Origin: Caballeronia humi
Lineage (GTDB): Bacteria; Pseudomonadota; Gammaproteobacteria; Burkholderiales; Burkholderiaceae
Reading direction: 5' to 3'
DNA: 64,000 nt
Assembly (NCBI RefSeq): GCF_001544475.1
Contig: NZ_FCNW02000004.1
Coordinates: 124,001 to 188,000, forward strand
Each line of letters opens with the position of its first letter. Within the stretch, counting starts at the first letter, position 1. The notes under the pieces were generated by a model. It was not told the DNA's origin, searched no databases, and saw only the letters and a program-made list of their open reading frames with translations. Made by a program: the position numbers and the translations under genes. Below are positions 25,289 to 33,224 of this stretch, piece by piece.

Positions 25289-26781
25289 TGGCCACTCAAT
25301 TCGAGCAACGTCCCGAAGACGGCTCAGTCATGCTGCCGGCCGCGACGATCGCGGGCACGCGCTACGGTGCGTCGAACCGCGAAGCCGGCAACGCAATCCA
25401 CAATGCATCGACGGGCGAAATTATCGGCTGGCAGGAACACGCCGATGCCGCGCAAGTCGACGCCGCCGTGCGTGCCGTGCGTGCCGCGCGGGCCGCGCTC
25501 GATGCATGGCGTAGCCGCACGCCGGAATCGCGGGGCAACGTGCTGCGCAAAATAGCCGAATCGATCGCAGCGGACCGCGCGCGTTTGTCCGCGATGCAGC
25601 AAAGGGTAAGCGGCAAGCCCGCGCTCGAAGCCGACACCGACGTGAGCGACGCCATCGCCACGTTCCACTACTACGCGGACCTGTGCGCGGACACTTCGCT
25701 GTTCGCCGCCGACACGCTCGCATTGCCCGACGACACCGTGACGGGCGAGCGCCAGTACGAAGCGGTCGGCGTGGCCGCGCTGATCGTGCCGTGGAATTTC
25801 CCGATGGTCACGACCGCGTGGAAGATCGCTCCGGCGCTTGCGGCGGGATGCACCGTGGTGCTGAAACCGTCCGAATTCACCTCGCCGGTCGAGCATCTTC
25901 TCGCGGAGATCATGACGGCGGCGGGTGTGCCCGACGGCGTCGTGAACCTCGTGAACGGCGGAGGCGAAGTGGGCGCGCTGCTCGTGGCGCATCCGCTCGT
26001 CGACAAGATCTCGTTCACGGGCAGCACGGCCGTGGGGCGCAAGGTCATGCAGGCCGCGGCGCAGGACATGAAGCGCGTCACGCTCGAACTCGGCGGCAAA
26101 TCCGCGCTGATCGTGCGCGCCGACGCGGACATCGAACACGCGGTCGCGCTCGCGGTAGGCGGCGCATTCACTAACGCCGGGCAGATGTGTTCGGCAACCT
26201 CGCGCGTCATCGTGCATGACGATGTCTATCGCAAGTTCATGGCCATCTTCGAAGCGGCAGTGCGCGCGCTCGTGATCGCGCCGCCTCAGACAGAAAACGT
26301 CTCGATGGGCCCGCTCGTTTCCCTTGCACAGCGCGCGCGTGTGCAGGCGCTGCTCGAACAAGGCCTCGCCGACGGCGCGACCATCGCGTTCAGCGGTGCG
26401 CTCGACAATGCCTGCGCGCAAGGTTTTTTCATGGCGCCCGTCGTAGTCGCCGAACCGAATACGGCTAACGTGTTGTGGACCGACGAAGTGTTCGGGCCGG
26501 TCGCGTGCGTGAAGTCATTTCGAACGGACGACGAAGCCATCGCGCTTGCCAACGACACGCGTTACGGACTCGTGGCAACGGTCGTGACCCGTGACGACGG
26601 CGCTGCACGCCGCTATCGCAACGCGCTGCGAGCGGGCCTCGTGTGGATCAACACGCCGCAGTTGATCTTCCCGCAGGTGAGTTGGGGCGGACTCGGCTTG
26701 AGCGGAATCGGACGCGAACTCGGTCTTGCCGGATTGCGCAGTTATCAGGAATTGCGCCACTGCATCGTGTCACGCGGATAA
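25285..26781 (+). CDS. Aldehyde dehydrogenase
   Basis: A 498-residue NAD(P)-dependent aldehyde dehydrogenase. The catalytic residues are N171 in VPWNFPM, E268 in VTLELGGKS and C302 in NAGQMCSA; the nucleotide-binding FTGSTAVGR is at 244-252. The start at 25285 overlaps the gbuA stop (ATGA) and has AAGGA upstream, giving a two-gene operon. The likely substrate is an aminoaldehyde or guanidinobutyraldehyde from a polyamine-type pathway; this is inferred from gbuA and the FAD oxidase. The long frame that stays open further upstream inside gbuA is not part of this gene. Confidence 0.93.
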   Translation: MMATQFEQRPEDGSVMLPAATIAGTRYGASNREAGNAIHNASTGEIIGWQEHADAAQVDAAVRAVRAARAALDAWRSRTPESRGNVLRKIAESIAADRARLSAMQQRVSGKPALEADTDVSDAIATFHYYADLCADTSLFAADTLALPDDTVTGERQYEAVGVAALIVPWNFPMVTTAWKIAPALAAGCTVVLKPSEFTSPVEHLLAEIMTAAGVPDGVVNLVNGGGEVGALLVAHPLVDKISFTGSTAVGRKVMQAAAQDMKRVTLELGGKSALIVRADADIEHAVALAVGGAFTNAGQMCSATSRVIVHDDVYRKFMAIFEAAVRALVIAPPQTENVSMGPLVSLAQRARVQALLEQGLADGATIAFSGALDNACAQGFFMAPVVVAEPNTANVLWTDEVFGPVACVKSFRTDDEAIALANDTRYGLVATVVTRDDGAARRYRNALRAGLVWINTPQLIFPQVSWGGLGLSGIGRELGLAGLRSYQELRHCIVSRG

Positions 26782-26791
26782 AGTCGATGTG

Positions 26792-26820
26792 ACAAGGCCC
26801 GCCTTGCATGCGGGCCTTGT
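26792..26820. terminator. Strong hairpin after aldehyde dehydrogenase
   Basis: An 11-base perfect stem, ACAAGGCCCGC (26792-26802) and GCGGGCCTTGT (26810-26820), with a seven-base loop, starts 11 bases after the dehydrogenase stop. The T-run is weak (only TT in the stem end), so termination efficiency is uncertain. It separates convergent genes. Confidence 0.6.
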
Positions 26821-26843
26821 CATTGCGAGCGAAGTTTGAAACG

Positions 26844-27242
26844 TTATGGCGCCACCGCCTTCCCGATCACCTGATTCGCCACCTCATCGACCGCCTGACG
26901 GACGATGCCGACGATCTCGTCCACTTCCGCGCGCGTCGTGACGAGCGGCTGCGCGAAGCCGACGATATCGCCGTGCGGCATCGCGCGCGCGATCACGCCG
27001 CGTTCGAGCACCGCCGCCGACACCTTCGGCCCCACCTTCAGCGGGGCATCGAAAGGCTTGCGGCCGTCCTTGTCCGCCATGAATTCGAGCGCCGCGAGCA
27101 TACCCGCGCCGCGCACTTCGCCCACGAGCGGATGCGTGTCGAACGCCGCGTGTAGTTGCATCTGCAAGTAACCGCCGACCTCAGCCGCGTTCTGCGTGAG
27201 GTTCTCGCGCTCGAGGATATCGAGATTCGCGAGCGCCCTCCC
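26844..27242 (-). pseudogene. Truncated class III aminotransferase (C-terminal ~130 residues only)
   Basis: The reading frame carries the C-terminal third of an omega-amino-acid/GABA-type transaminase: ALANLDILERENLTQNAAEV, then HPLVGEVRGAGMLAALEFM and GVIARAMPHGDIVGFAQPL. The large PLP domain with the catalytic lysine is missing; homology stops abruptly near 27240, before ALANLDIL, and the sequence beyond (MVYPESGSSDRWRRGR) is unrelated. Complete members have about 450 residues. The remnant lies convergent to gbuA-aldehyde dehydrogenase. It is best read as the stump of a transaminase gene cut by the rearrangement that brought in the sugar-acid region to the right. Confidence 0.82.
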
Positions 27243-27282
27243 GCGCCTCCACCTGTCACTCGATCCGCTCTCGGGGTAAACC

Positions 27283-27305
27283 AAAGTAGTCGTATTACAT
27301 TACTA
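27283..27305. promoter_or_regulatory. Operator-like direct repeat, copy 1
   Basis: A 23-base element (AAAGTAGTCGTATTACATTA plus CTA) matching copy 2 at 27362-27384 in 21 of 23 positions. The core GTA-N-TCGTATTAC is near-palindromic. Size and core suit a FadR-type GntR dimer, and the GntR gene at 31059-31769 is the nearest candidate. Confidence 0.6.
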
Positions 27306-27322
27306 CCAGTAGACTTGCTGCT

Positions 27323-27355
27323 AATCGGGCTGGTTCAACGCCAACCCGATTTTCT
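27323..27355 (+). terminator. Hairpin with T-run between the two operator-like repeats
   Basis: AATCGGG-c-TGG (27323-27333) pairs with CCA-a-CCCGATT (27341-27351) and runs into a short T-rich tail (ATTTTCT). It could be the terminator of a lost gene or an attenuator in the leader of the MFS operon. Its position between the repeats is what is seen; the role is inferred. Confidence 0.5.
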
Positions 27356-27361
27356 CAGTCA

Positions 27362-27384
27362 AAAGTAATCGTATTACATGACTA
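27362..27384. promoter_or_regulatory. Operator-like direct repeat, copy 2
   Basis: Second copy of the 23-base element, with the symmetric core GTAAT-CGT-ATTAC (27365-27377). It ends 37 bases before the MFS start codon, a position suited to repression of the operon promoter. Confidence 0.65.
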
Positions 27385-27421
27385 AATTCGCAGGTTCCGC
27401 TCTCATTGCAGGAGACGAGAC

Positions 27422-28840
27422 ATGAACGAGAAAACGATCGACGCGGGCTATGTTGCACGCTCGATGAGCGCGACGATCGCGCCGACCCGAGCGCGCTACG
27501 GCATCATGGTCATGCTGTTTTTCATGACCGCGATGAACTACGCCGACCGCGCGACGCTGTCGATCACCGGCAGCGCGATCAAGGCGCAGTTCGGGGTGTC
27601 GTCGGTGACGCTCGGCTATATGTTCTCCGCCTTCGCCTGGACCTACGTCCTAGCGCAGTTGCCCGGCGGCAGCCTGCTCGACCGCTTCGGCTCGAAGCGC
27701 ACGTACGCGGTCAGCATCTTCCTGTGGTCGTGCCTCACCTTCACAATGGGCACGCTCGCCGGCTTGCCCGCTGCGCTCGCGATCGCATCGATGTTCGGTC
27801 TGCGCGTCTTGATCGGGATCGCCGAGGCGCCGGTGTTTCCAGCCAACAGCCGCATCGTCGCGACGTGGTTTCCCGCGAGCGAACGCGGCTTCACGGCGGC
27901 GGCGTTCACGTCGTCGGCGTACTTTGCGACCGTCGCGTTCGCGCCGCTGATGGGCTGGATCACGCATTCGTATGGCTGGCAGTACGTGTATTTCGTGATG
28001 GGCCTGCTCGGTGTGACACTGGTTGCGATCTGGATGCGCGTGATGTTCCCGCCGCGCCAGCATCCGCGCATCAACGAGGCGGAGCTCGCCTACATCCGCG
28101 ATGGCGGCGCGCTCATCGACCTGGACGAACCGCGCGGCACCGCTGGCTCGTCCGCATCGGTCAAGCCGCGCGGCGACACGCGCTCTAAGCTCAAGCAGAT
28201 CCTCTCGAACCGCATGATGCTCGGCATCCTGATCGGCCAGTATTGCGTGACGACGCTCACCTATTTCTTCCTCACCTGGTTCCCGATCTACCTCGTGCAG
28301 GAACGGCACATGTCGATCCTGAAGACGGGCCTCGTCGCGTCGATTCCCGCCATCGCCGGGTTCTGCGGCGGCATGCTCGGCGGCTATGTCTCCGATCGTC
28401 TGCTGAAGAAATACGGCATGTCGCTGACGGCCGCCCGCAAGATCCCGCTCGTGTCGGGCATGGTGCTCTCGATGACGATGGTCCTTTGCAACTACGTCGG
28501 CTCGGAGGTCGCGGTAGTCGCGCTGATGGCGCTGGCGTTCTTCGGCAAGGGCTTCGGCGCGCTCGGCTGGGCCGTGATGGCCGACGTCATTCCGAAGCAG
28601 GCCACCGGCCTCTGTGGCTCGCTCTTCAACGGCATCGGCAACGTGGCCGGCATCGTCACGCCTATCGCGATCGGCTACCTGATCCAGGGGACCGGATCGT
28701 TCGCGGCCGCGCTCGTCTACGTGGCAGCGCACGCGTTCGGCGCGATCTTCTGCTACCTCGTCGTAGTCGGCCCGATTCGCCGGCTGGAACTGCGCGAGGA
28801 CACTCATTCAAACGCATCGACCGAAGGAGCATCGAAGTGA
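27422..28840 (+). CDS. MFS transporter, sugar-acid (ACS family) type
   Basis: A 472-residue twelve-helix MFS importer of the anion:cation symporter family, which includes glucarate, galactonate and galactarate permeases. Signature parts are MNYADRATLSITGSAIKAQFG, LPGGSLLDRFGSKRTY in the first cytoplasmic loop, and IGIAEAPVFPANSRIVATWFP. It is the first gene of a tightly coupled operon: its stop overlaps the GTG of the dehydrogenase by four bases. Two operator-like repeats lie upstream. Close paralogue of the MFS at 33225, with which it shares the YADRA and LGYMFSAF/LGYVLSAF blocks. Substrate probably a hexonate or aldarate; not proven. Confidence 0.92.
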   Translation: MNEKTIDAGYVARSMSATIAPTRARYGIMVMLFFMTAMNYADRATLSITGSAIKAQFGVSSVTLGYMFSAFAWTYVLAQLPGGSLLDRFGSKRTYAVSIFLWSCLTFTMGTLAGLPAALAIASMFGLRVLIGIAEAPVFPANSRIVATWFPASERGFTAAAFTSSAYFATVAFAPLMGWITHSYGWQYVYFVMGLLGVTLVAIWMRVMFPPRQHPRINEAELAYIRDGGALIDLDEPRGTAGSSASVKPRGDTRSKLKQILSNRMMLGILIGQYCVTTLTYFFLTWFPIYLVQERHMSILKTGLVASIPAIAGFCGGMLGGYVSDRLLKKYGMSLTAARKIPLVSGMVLSMTMVLCNYVGSEVAVVALMALAFFGKGFGALGWAVMADVIPKQATGLCGSLFNGIGNVAGIVTPIAIGYLIQGTGSFAAALVYVAAHAFGAIFCYLVVVGPIRRLELREDTHSNASTEGASK

Positions 28841-29856
28841 AAATAGTCATGATTGGAGAGGCCGCGACGCACAGCGACGAGATCGCCGTCGTGCTCGACG
28901 AGCCCGCTGAATTCCTGAAGCTGCCGGTCGCCGCCGCCGACGACGCCAGTTACGACGCGCAGATCGAAGGCGCCGACGTGCTCGTCGCGATGCGCCTGCA
29001 ACGGCCCGCGGGGGCGGCACCGGAAGTGGACCTGCTGCATGTGCCGGGTGCTGGATTGGACCGCATCGCCTTCGATGCGCTACGCGAACCGACCGTCGTC
29101 TGCAATGCGTTCGAGCATGAGATCCCGATTGCGGAATACGTCGCGCTGTCGATGCTCACGCACGAGATTCGCCTGGGCGAGCTTCAGGCGTCGTTTGATA
29201 CCGAGCGCTGGTCCGATTCGTATCGCGCCCGCGTGCCGCATGGCGAACTGTACGGCAAGACGCTCGGCGTGATCGGTTTCGGTCGTATCGGGCAATGCAT
29301 CGCGTCGCGAGCGCGCGCGTTCGGCATGCGCGTGATCGCCATCGACAATCGCGCGCGGCCGGACAAGCCCGCCCTGCCCGCCGACCGCCTGCTCGCGCCG
29401 GCGCAGATCGACGAGCTGTATCCGCTATGCGACTACATCGCGATCGCCTGCCCGCTCAACGATGCCACGCGCGGCCTGATCGACGCCCGCGCGCTCGGTC
29501 TGATGAAGCGCGATGCGGTGCTGATCAACGTGTCGCGCGCGCCCATCGTTGACGAAGACGCGCTCTACGAGGCGCTCGTCACGCGGCATCTCGGTGCGGC
29601 GTTTCTCGATGTGTGGTATCGATATCCGATCGCCGCCGACGACGTCGTGCCGCCCGCGCGCCACCGCTTCGAAGCGCTGCCAAATGCGATCTGCACGCCG
29701 CATTCCGCCGCATGGACGCGTGGCCTTTTCGAGCGCCGCTATGCGTTCATTGGCGAAAACATCAACCGCCTGCGCCGCGGCGAGGCATTGCAGAACGTCG
29801 TTCATGGCGATGCCGATGCGCTTCGCGAACGTCTTGCAACCGGGACACGAGCATGA
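28837..29856 (+). CDS. D-isomer 2-hydroxyacid dehydrogenase family protein (atypical catalytic Glu)
   Basis: A 339-residue NAD(P)-binding protein of the 2-hydroxyacid dehydrogenase family, starting with GTG after GGAG. The nucleotide site is GVIGFGRIGQ (about 144-153). Of the three catalytic residues, R234 (NVSRAPIVDE) and H289 (CTPHSAAW) are present. The catalytic glutamate, normally in DVFExEP, is replaced: this protein reads LDVWYRYP, with Y261 in that place. Some family branches carry this WY variant, so it may be active with altered chemistry. The gene overlaps both neighbours (GTGA and ATGA), so it is coupled to the MFS and the dehydratase gene. Confidence 0.88.
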   Translation: MKIVMIGEAATHSDEIAVVLDEPAEFLKLPVAAADDASYDAQIEGADVLVAMRLQRPAGAAPEVDLLHVPGAGLDRIAFDALREPTVVCNAFEHEIPIAEYVALSMLTHEIRLGELQASFDTERWSDSYRARVPHGELYGKTLGVIGFGRIGQCIASRARAFGMRVIAIDNRARPDKPALPADRLLAPAQIDELYPLCDYIAIACPLNDATRGLIDARALGLMKRDAVLINVSRAPIVDEDALYEALVTRHLGAAFLDVWYRYPIAADDVVPPARHRFEALPNAICTPHSAAWTRGLFERRYAFIGENINRLRRGEALQNVVHGDADALRERLATGTRA

Positions 29857-31052
29857 AGATCACCGCCATCGAAACGACGCGGCTCACCGCGCTGCCCAAT
29901 CTCTTCTGGATCGAAATTCATACCGACGAGGGCATCGTCGGGCTCGGCGAAACCTTTCGCGGCGCCGAGGCGGTCGAGGCCTACGTGCACAGCGTCGCCG
30001 CACCGATGCTGCTCAACCGCGACCCGCTGCGCATCGAGGCGCACAGCAAACAACTGCTGCGCGGCTATCTCGGCTTCAACGGCTCGGGCGTGGAGACGCG
30101 CGCGGCATCCGCCATCGATATCGCGCTGTGGGACATCTTCGGCCAAGCGATGTCGCAGCCGATCCACCAGTTGCTCGGCGGTCTGTGCCACGAGAAGATG
30201 CGCGCGTACAACACGTGCGCCGGCACGTCGTTCAACACGGGCGGCGAAGGACGGCGCACGATCGGCAAGGGCGACACGCGCGTGACCGAACGCTACGACG
30301 ATCAGGTCGCCTTTGTCGAATGCGCTGATGAGCTTGCGCAAAGCCTGATCGAAGAAGGCTTCACCGCGATGAAGATCTGGCCGTTCGATGTCTTCGCGCC
30401 AGCAAGCGGCGGCCAGATGATCACGTCATCCGAAATCCGGCGCGGGCTGGAGCCGTTCGAGAAGATCCGCAGTGCGGTCGGCGACAAGATCGAGGTGATG
30501 TGCGAACTGCATTCGCTCTGGAACGGACCGGCGGCGCTCGCCATCGCCCGCGAGTTGCGCGAGTACCGGCCGTTCTGGGTCGAGGATCCGATCAAGATGG
30601 ACGGCATGCAGACGCTCGCGGATTTCAGGAAGCTCTCCGGCGTGCCCGTCTGCGGCAGCGAAACGCTTGCGACGCGCAGCACGTTCCGCGATCTGCTCGC
30701 AGCGGACGCGGTCGATTACGTGATGCTCGATCTCTCGTGGTGCGGCGGTATCAGCGAGGCGCGCAAGATCGGGACACTGGCGGAGGCATATCAGAAGCCC
30801 ATCGCGCCGCACGATTGCACGGGGCCGGTCGTGTTGATGGCGTCGTTGCATCTCGGGCTCGCGTCGCCGAACGCAATTTTTCAGGAGGTCGTGCGCGCTT
30901 ACCTGAACGGGTTCTATCGCGAGCTCGTCACGCAGTTGCCAGTGATCGAGAACGGCTGGCTGCTGCCGCCGACGGAACCCGGCCTCGGAATGTCCTTGAG
31001 TGAAGCAATGAAGAAGCGTCCCGACTGCGCGACGCGCATCAGCAAGCGCTGA
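29853..31052 (+). CDS. Enolase-superfamily sugar-acid dehydratase (mandelate racemase/muconate lactonizing type)
   Basis: A 399-residue member of the mandelate racemase subgroup. The magnesium ligands are E218 (VMCELHS), E244 (WVEDPI) and E270 (CGSETL). K174 in AMKIWPFD and the D293/H320 pair (PHDCTGP) are the acid/base candidates. Enzymes of this kind remove water from aldonic or aldaric acids, giving 2-keto-3-deoxy acids, or cyclise anhydro sugars. It is the last gene of the three-gene operon, starting in an ATGA overlap. The neighbouring GntR gene is convergent six bases away and probably its regulator. The exact sugar acid is not determined. Confidence 0.9.
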   Translation: MKITAIETTRLTALPNLFWIEIHTDEGIVGLGETFRGAEAVEAYVHSVAAPMLLNRDPLRIEAHSKQLLRGYLGFNGSGVETRAASAIDIALWDIFGQAMSQPIHQLLGGLCHEKMRAYNTCAGTSFNTGGEGRRTIGKGDTRVTERYDDQVAFVECADELAQSLIEEGFTAMKIWPFDVFAPASGGQMITSSEIRRGLEPFEKIRSAVGDKIEVMCELHSLWNGPAALAIARELREYRPFWVEDPIKMDGMQTLADFRKLSGVPVCGSETLATRSTFRDLLAADAVDYVMLDLSWCGGISEARKIGTLAEAYQKPIAPHDCTGPVVLMASLHLGLASPNAIFQEVVRAYLNGFYRELVTQLPVIENGWLLPPTEPGLGMSLSEAMKKRPDCATRISKR

Positions 31053-31058
31053 AACGCC

Positions 31059-31769
31059 CTACTTCTCGTTGCCGCCCCGGTAACGCTGCGCCGCGACGAG
31101 GAAGTGCGTGCGCATATTTTCGCGGGCGGCGGTGGCGTCGCCCGCGATGATCGCCTTTTCGATCGCGACGTGAACCTTGTCGACGAGTTTCGCGTAAGCC
31201 CTGTCCTCGCTTTCGTCGTTGCCGTGCAACTGCGTGCGCGGCAACATCGCGACGTTGCTCAGATAGTTGAGGAAGTCGGGGAAGTAAGGATTGTTCGAAG
31301 CCTGGGCAATCGACATGTGAAACGCCGCATCGGCTTCGACGCCGGGACGTCCCGCCTTCAGCTCCGCCGACATCGCGGCGCGCGCGGCGCTGATCGACTT
31401 CGCCTGGTCGTCTGTGCGCCGTTGTGCGGCAAGACCCGCGCATTCCACTTCGATGCCCGCGCGAAATTCCAGCAGATCGAGTGCGCGCGGCAAGGCTGCG
31501 AGATCTTCAGGGCGAATGTGGAACGGCCGCTGCGGCGGCAATTCCGCGACGAATACGCCGGCGCCGCGCCGGCTCGTCAGCAGACCCTGAGCGCGCAATG
31601 CCGCGACTGCCTCGCGCAGCACCGTGCGGCTCACGCTCAGCGATTCGATCAGTTCGTGCTCGGGCGGCAATTTCGCGCCCGCGGCGAGATGCCCTTCGCG
31701 GATCATTTTTTCGATCTGGCTCGCGACGTCGGCGGTCAGCGTGCGAGCGGGCAGGACAGGCGAGAACAT
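31059..31769 (-). CDS. GntR-family regulator, FadR (FCD) subgroup
   Basis: A 236-residue regulator. The winged HTH (about 8-75) contains AAGAKLPPEHELIESLSVSRTVLREAVAALRAQGLL. The FCD all-helical effector domain (about 95-220) carries the metal-binding residues, for example D147/H151 in EADAAFHMSIAQASNNPYF and a histidine near DKVHVAIEKAII. FCD regulators of sugar-acid operons are released by the acid itself. The gene faces the operon it likely represses. The proposed operators are the repeats at 27283 and 27362. No convincing ribosome-binding site is seen before the ATG. Confidence 0.92.
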   Translation of the reverse strand: MFSPVLPARTLTADVASQIEKMIREGHLAAGAKLPPEHELIESLSVSRTVLREAVAALRAQGLLTSRRGAGVFVAELPPQRPFHIRPEDLAALPRALDLLEFRAGIEVECAGLAAQRRTDDQAKSISAARAAMSAELKAGRPGVEADAAFHMSIAQASNNPYFPDFLNYLSNVAMLPRTQLHGNDESEDRAYAKLVDKVHVAIEKAIIAGDATAARENMRTHFLVAAQRYRGGNEK

Positions 31770-31886
31770 GGCGCGGCCAAGGTCGGAGGGTGGCGGGGAG
31801 TGTTACTGATTGTATCGGATCGCATCCGGTCCCGTTAGCCCGAACCGCGCCTCGTCCACGACGAAGCCGCCGACAAGAAAGCAACT

Positions 31887-33038
31887 TCAGCGCTCGACAT
31901 CCTTGACCTCGGCAATCGCGGGGCCGATGTAATGCGCTCTGGGGCGCAAGAGAGAGCCGCTCTGAAACTGTTCGATGGAGTGGGCCATCCAGCCGACGCT
32001 CCGGCCGATCGCAAATAGCGAATAAGCTGCCCCGTCGGGCAAATGGCAGTGTTCCGCCAGGCAAGCCAGTGCTACATCGATCGCTGGCTTCTGCCCTGTC
32101 AGACTTTCGACGTGCGCAATCAGTGCGCGTGACTGCTCGGAGGGCTCGAAGGCCTGGAAGAGCGCCTGCGCTCGCGGGTCGCCTTGCGGATAGAGCGGGT
32201 GTCCAAAGCCCGGCAGCGCCGCGCCGCTTGCCGTCCAGCGTTGTACCGCGGTCTCGATGCCCGACTGTTTCACATCGTCAAGAAGAGCCCGCACCCGCAC
32301 GTTGGCGTTGCCATGCAAAAGTCCGGACAACGTCGCCAGACCTGAAAGCATGCAGGCGCCGAGCGACGCCCCCGTCGACGCCGTCACGCGTGCGGCAAAC
32401 GCCGAACTGGTCAGTTCCTGATCAGCAAGCATCGCCAGCACCCGACGCAACAGGTCCGCATGCATCTCCGCGTTCCAGGCACGAGCGATTCTCAAGTGAA
32501 GTGCATCCGCTTCCGCTGGCAAGTCGATCAAGCCGCTTGCTAAGCGACCGATCAACACCGCCGCCTCCTGACACATGTCGTGCATCGGGAGCCCGTGTGC
32601 CGACCTCCCTTCTGCTGCGGCGCGCCCAATTGCAGCATAGGCGCGTGCCTGGGAAGCATCGACGCCATGATCGGGCGCGAAGGATGGAAAGTGCGGCAGC
32701 GCAGACGAGTCCCACAAAAGCTGTGCGACCGCTTCCAGCGATGCATGGCCGGCGAGCCGGATTGCGTCCGCGCCACGGTAATACAGCCGTTCCCGGACGA
32801 CCGTCGAGATTTGCGTGCTGACGATGGGTTCACCCCACGCCATCGTGCTCGCGGCAATGGACTTGCGCGCGCGTCTTAGCTTGCGTTTGCTGAGTAACGC
32901 CGCGATGTCCGCTTCCCTATAGAGCTTGCGGTTCGAATGAGCCGGGTCTCCTCGAACTTCGATTTGTCCGCGGCTGACATAGGCATACAGCGTCTGCTGG
33001 CGCACACCCAAGGCCTCACAGGCTTCTTCCTGGGTCAT
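31887..33038 (-). CDS. Citrate-synthase-like protein with N-terminal helix-turn-helix
   Basis: A 383-residue fusion. Residues 1-50 form an excisionase/MerR-like HTH (MTQEEACEALGVRQQTLYAY, then SRGQIEVRGD and READIAALL). The rest is a complete citrate synthase fold with the catalytic triad equivalents H242 (LLHGNANV), H280 (GFGHPLYPQGDPRA) and D321 (PAIDVALACL), and arginines R365/R367. It could condense acetyl-CoA or propionyl-CoA with a 2-keto acid, or bind a metabolite and regulate; fusion proteins of this type are known but poorly studied. It is divergent from the MFS + dehydrogenase pair. A GTG at 33050 is an alternative start; neither has a strong ribosome-binding site. Confidence 0.88.
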   Translation of the reverse strand: MTQEEACEALGVRQQTLYAYVSRGQIEVRGDPAHSNRKLYREADIAALLSKRKLRRARKSIAASTMAWGEPIVSTQISTVVRERLYYRGADAIRLAGHASLEAVAQLLWDSSALPHFPSFAPDHGVDASQARAYAAIGRAAAEGRSAHGLPMHDMCQEAAVLIGRLASGLIDLPAEADALHLRIARAWNAEMHADLLRRVLAMLADQELTSSAFAARVTASTGASLGACMLSGLATLSGLLHGNANVRVRALLDDVKQSGIETAVQRWTASGAALPGFGHPLYPQGDPRAQALFQAFEPSEQSRALIAHVESLTGQKPAIDVALACLAEHCHLPDGAAYSLFAIGRSVGWMAHSIEQFQSGSLLRPRAHYIGPAIAEVKDVER

Positions 33039-33051
33039 CCAGTTCTTCACA

Positions 33052-33068
33052 TTGATTATCTCAATCAA
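33052..33068. promoter_or_regulatory. Short dyad TTGATT-N5-AATCAA in the divergent promoter region
   Basis: A six-base inverted repeat just upstream of the HTH-citrate synthase start, in the 186-base region shared with the MFS gene at 33225. It could be an operator for that protein (autoregulation) or another regulator. Evidence is the symmetry and position only. Confidence 0.35.
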
Positions 33069-33224
33069 GATTGACCGTGATGGGTGGGGTGGGTCTAATG
33101 CAAAACATAAACCGCCCCTGACAAGAGCCACGCGGAAATGTCCGGACGACAGCAGCGCCGCTTGCTGCATCGGTCGCGACTCTCTGCCCTTGCAAGCCAT
33201 TCAGGGACATTAAAGGAGACATCG

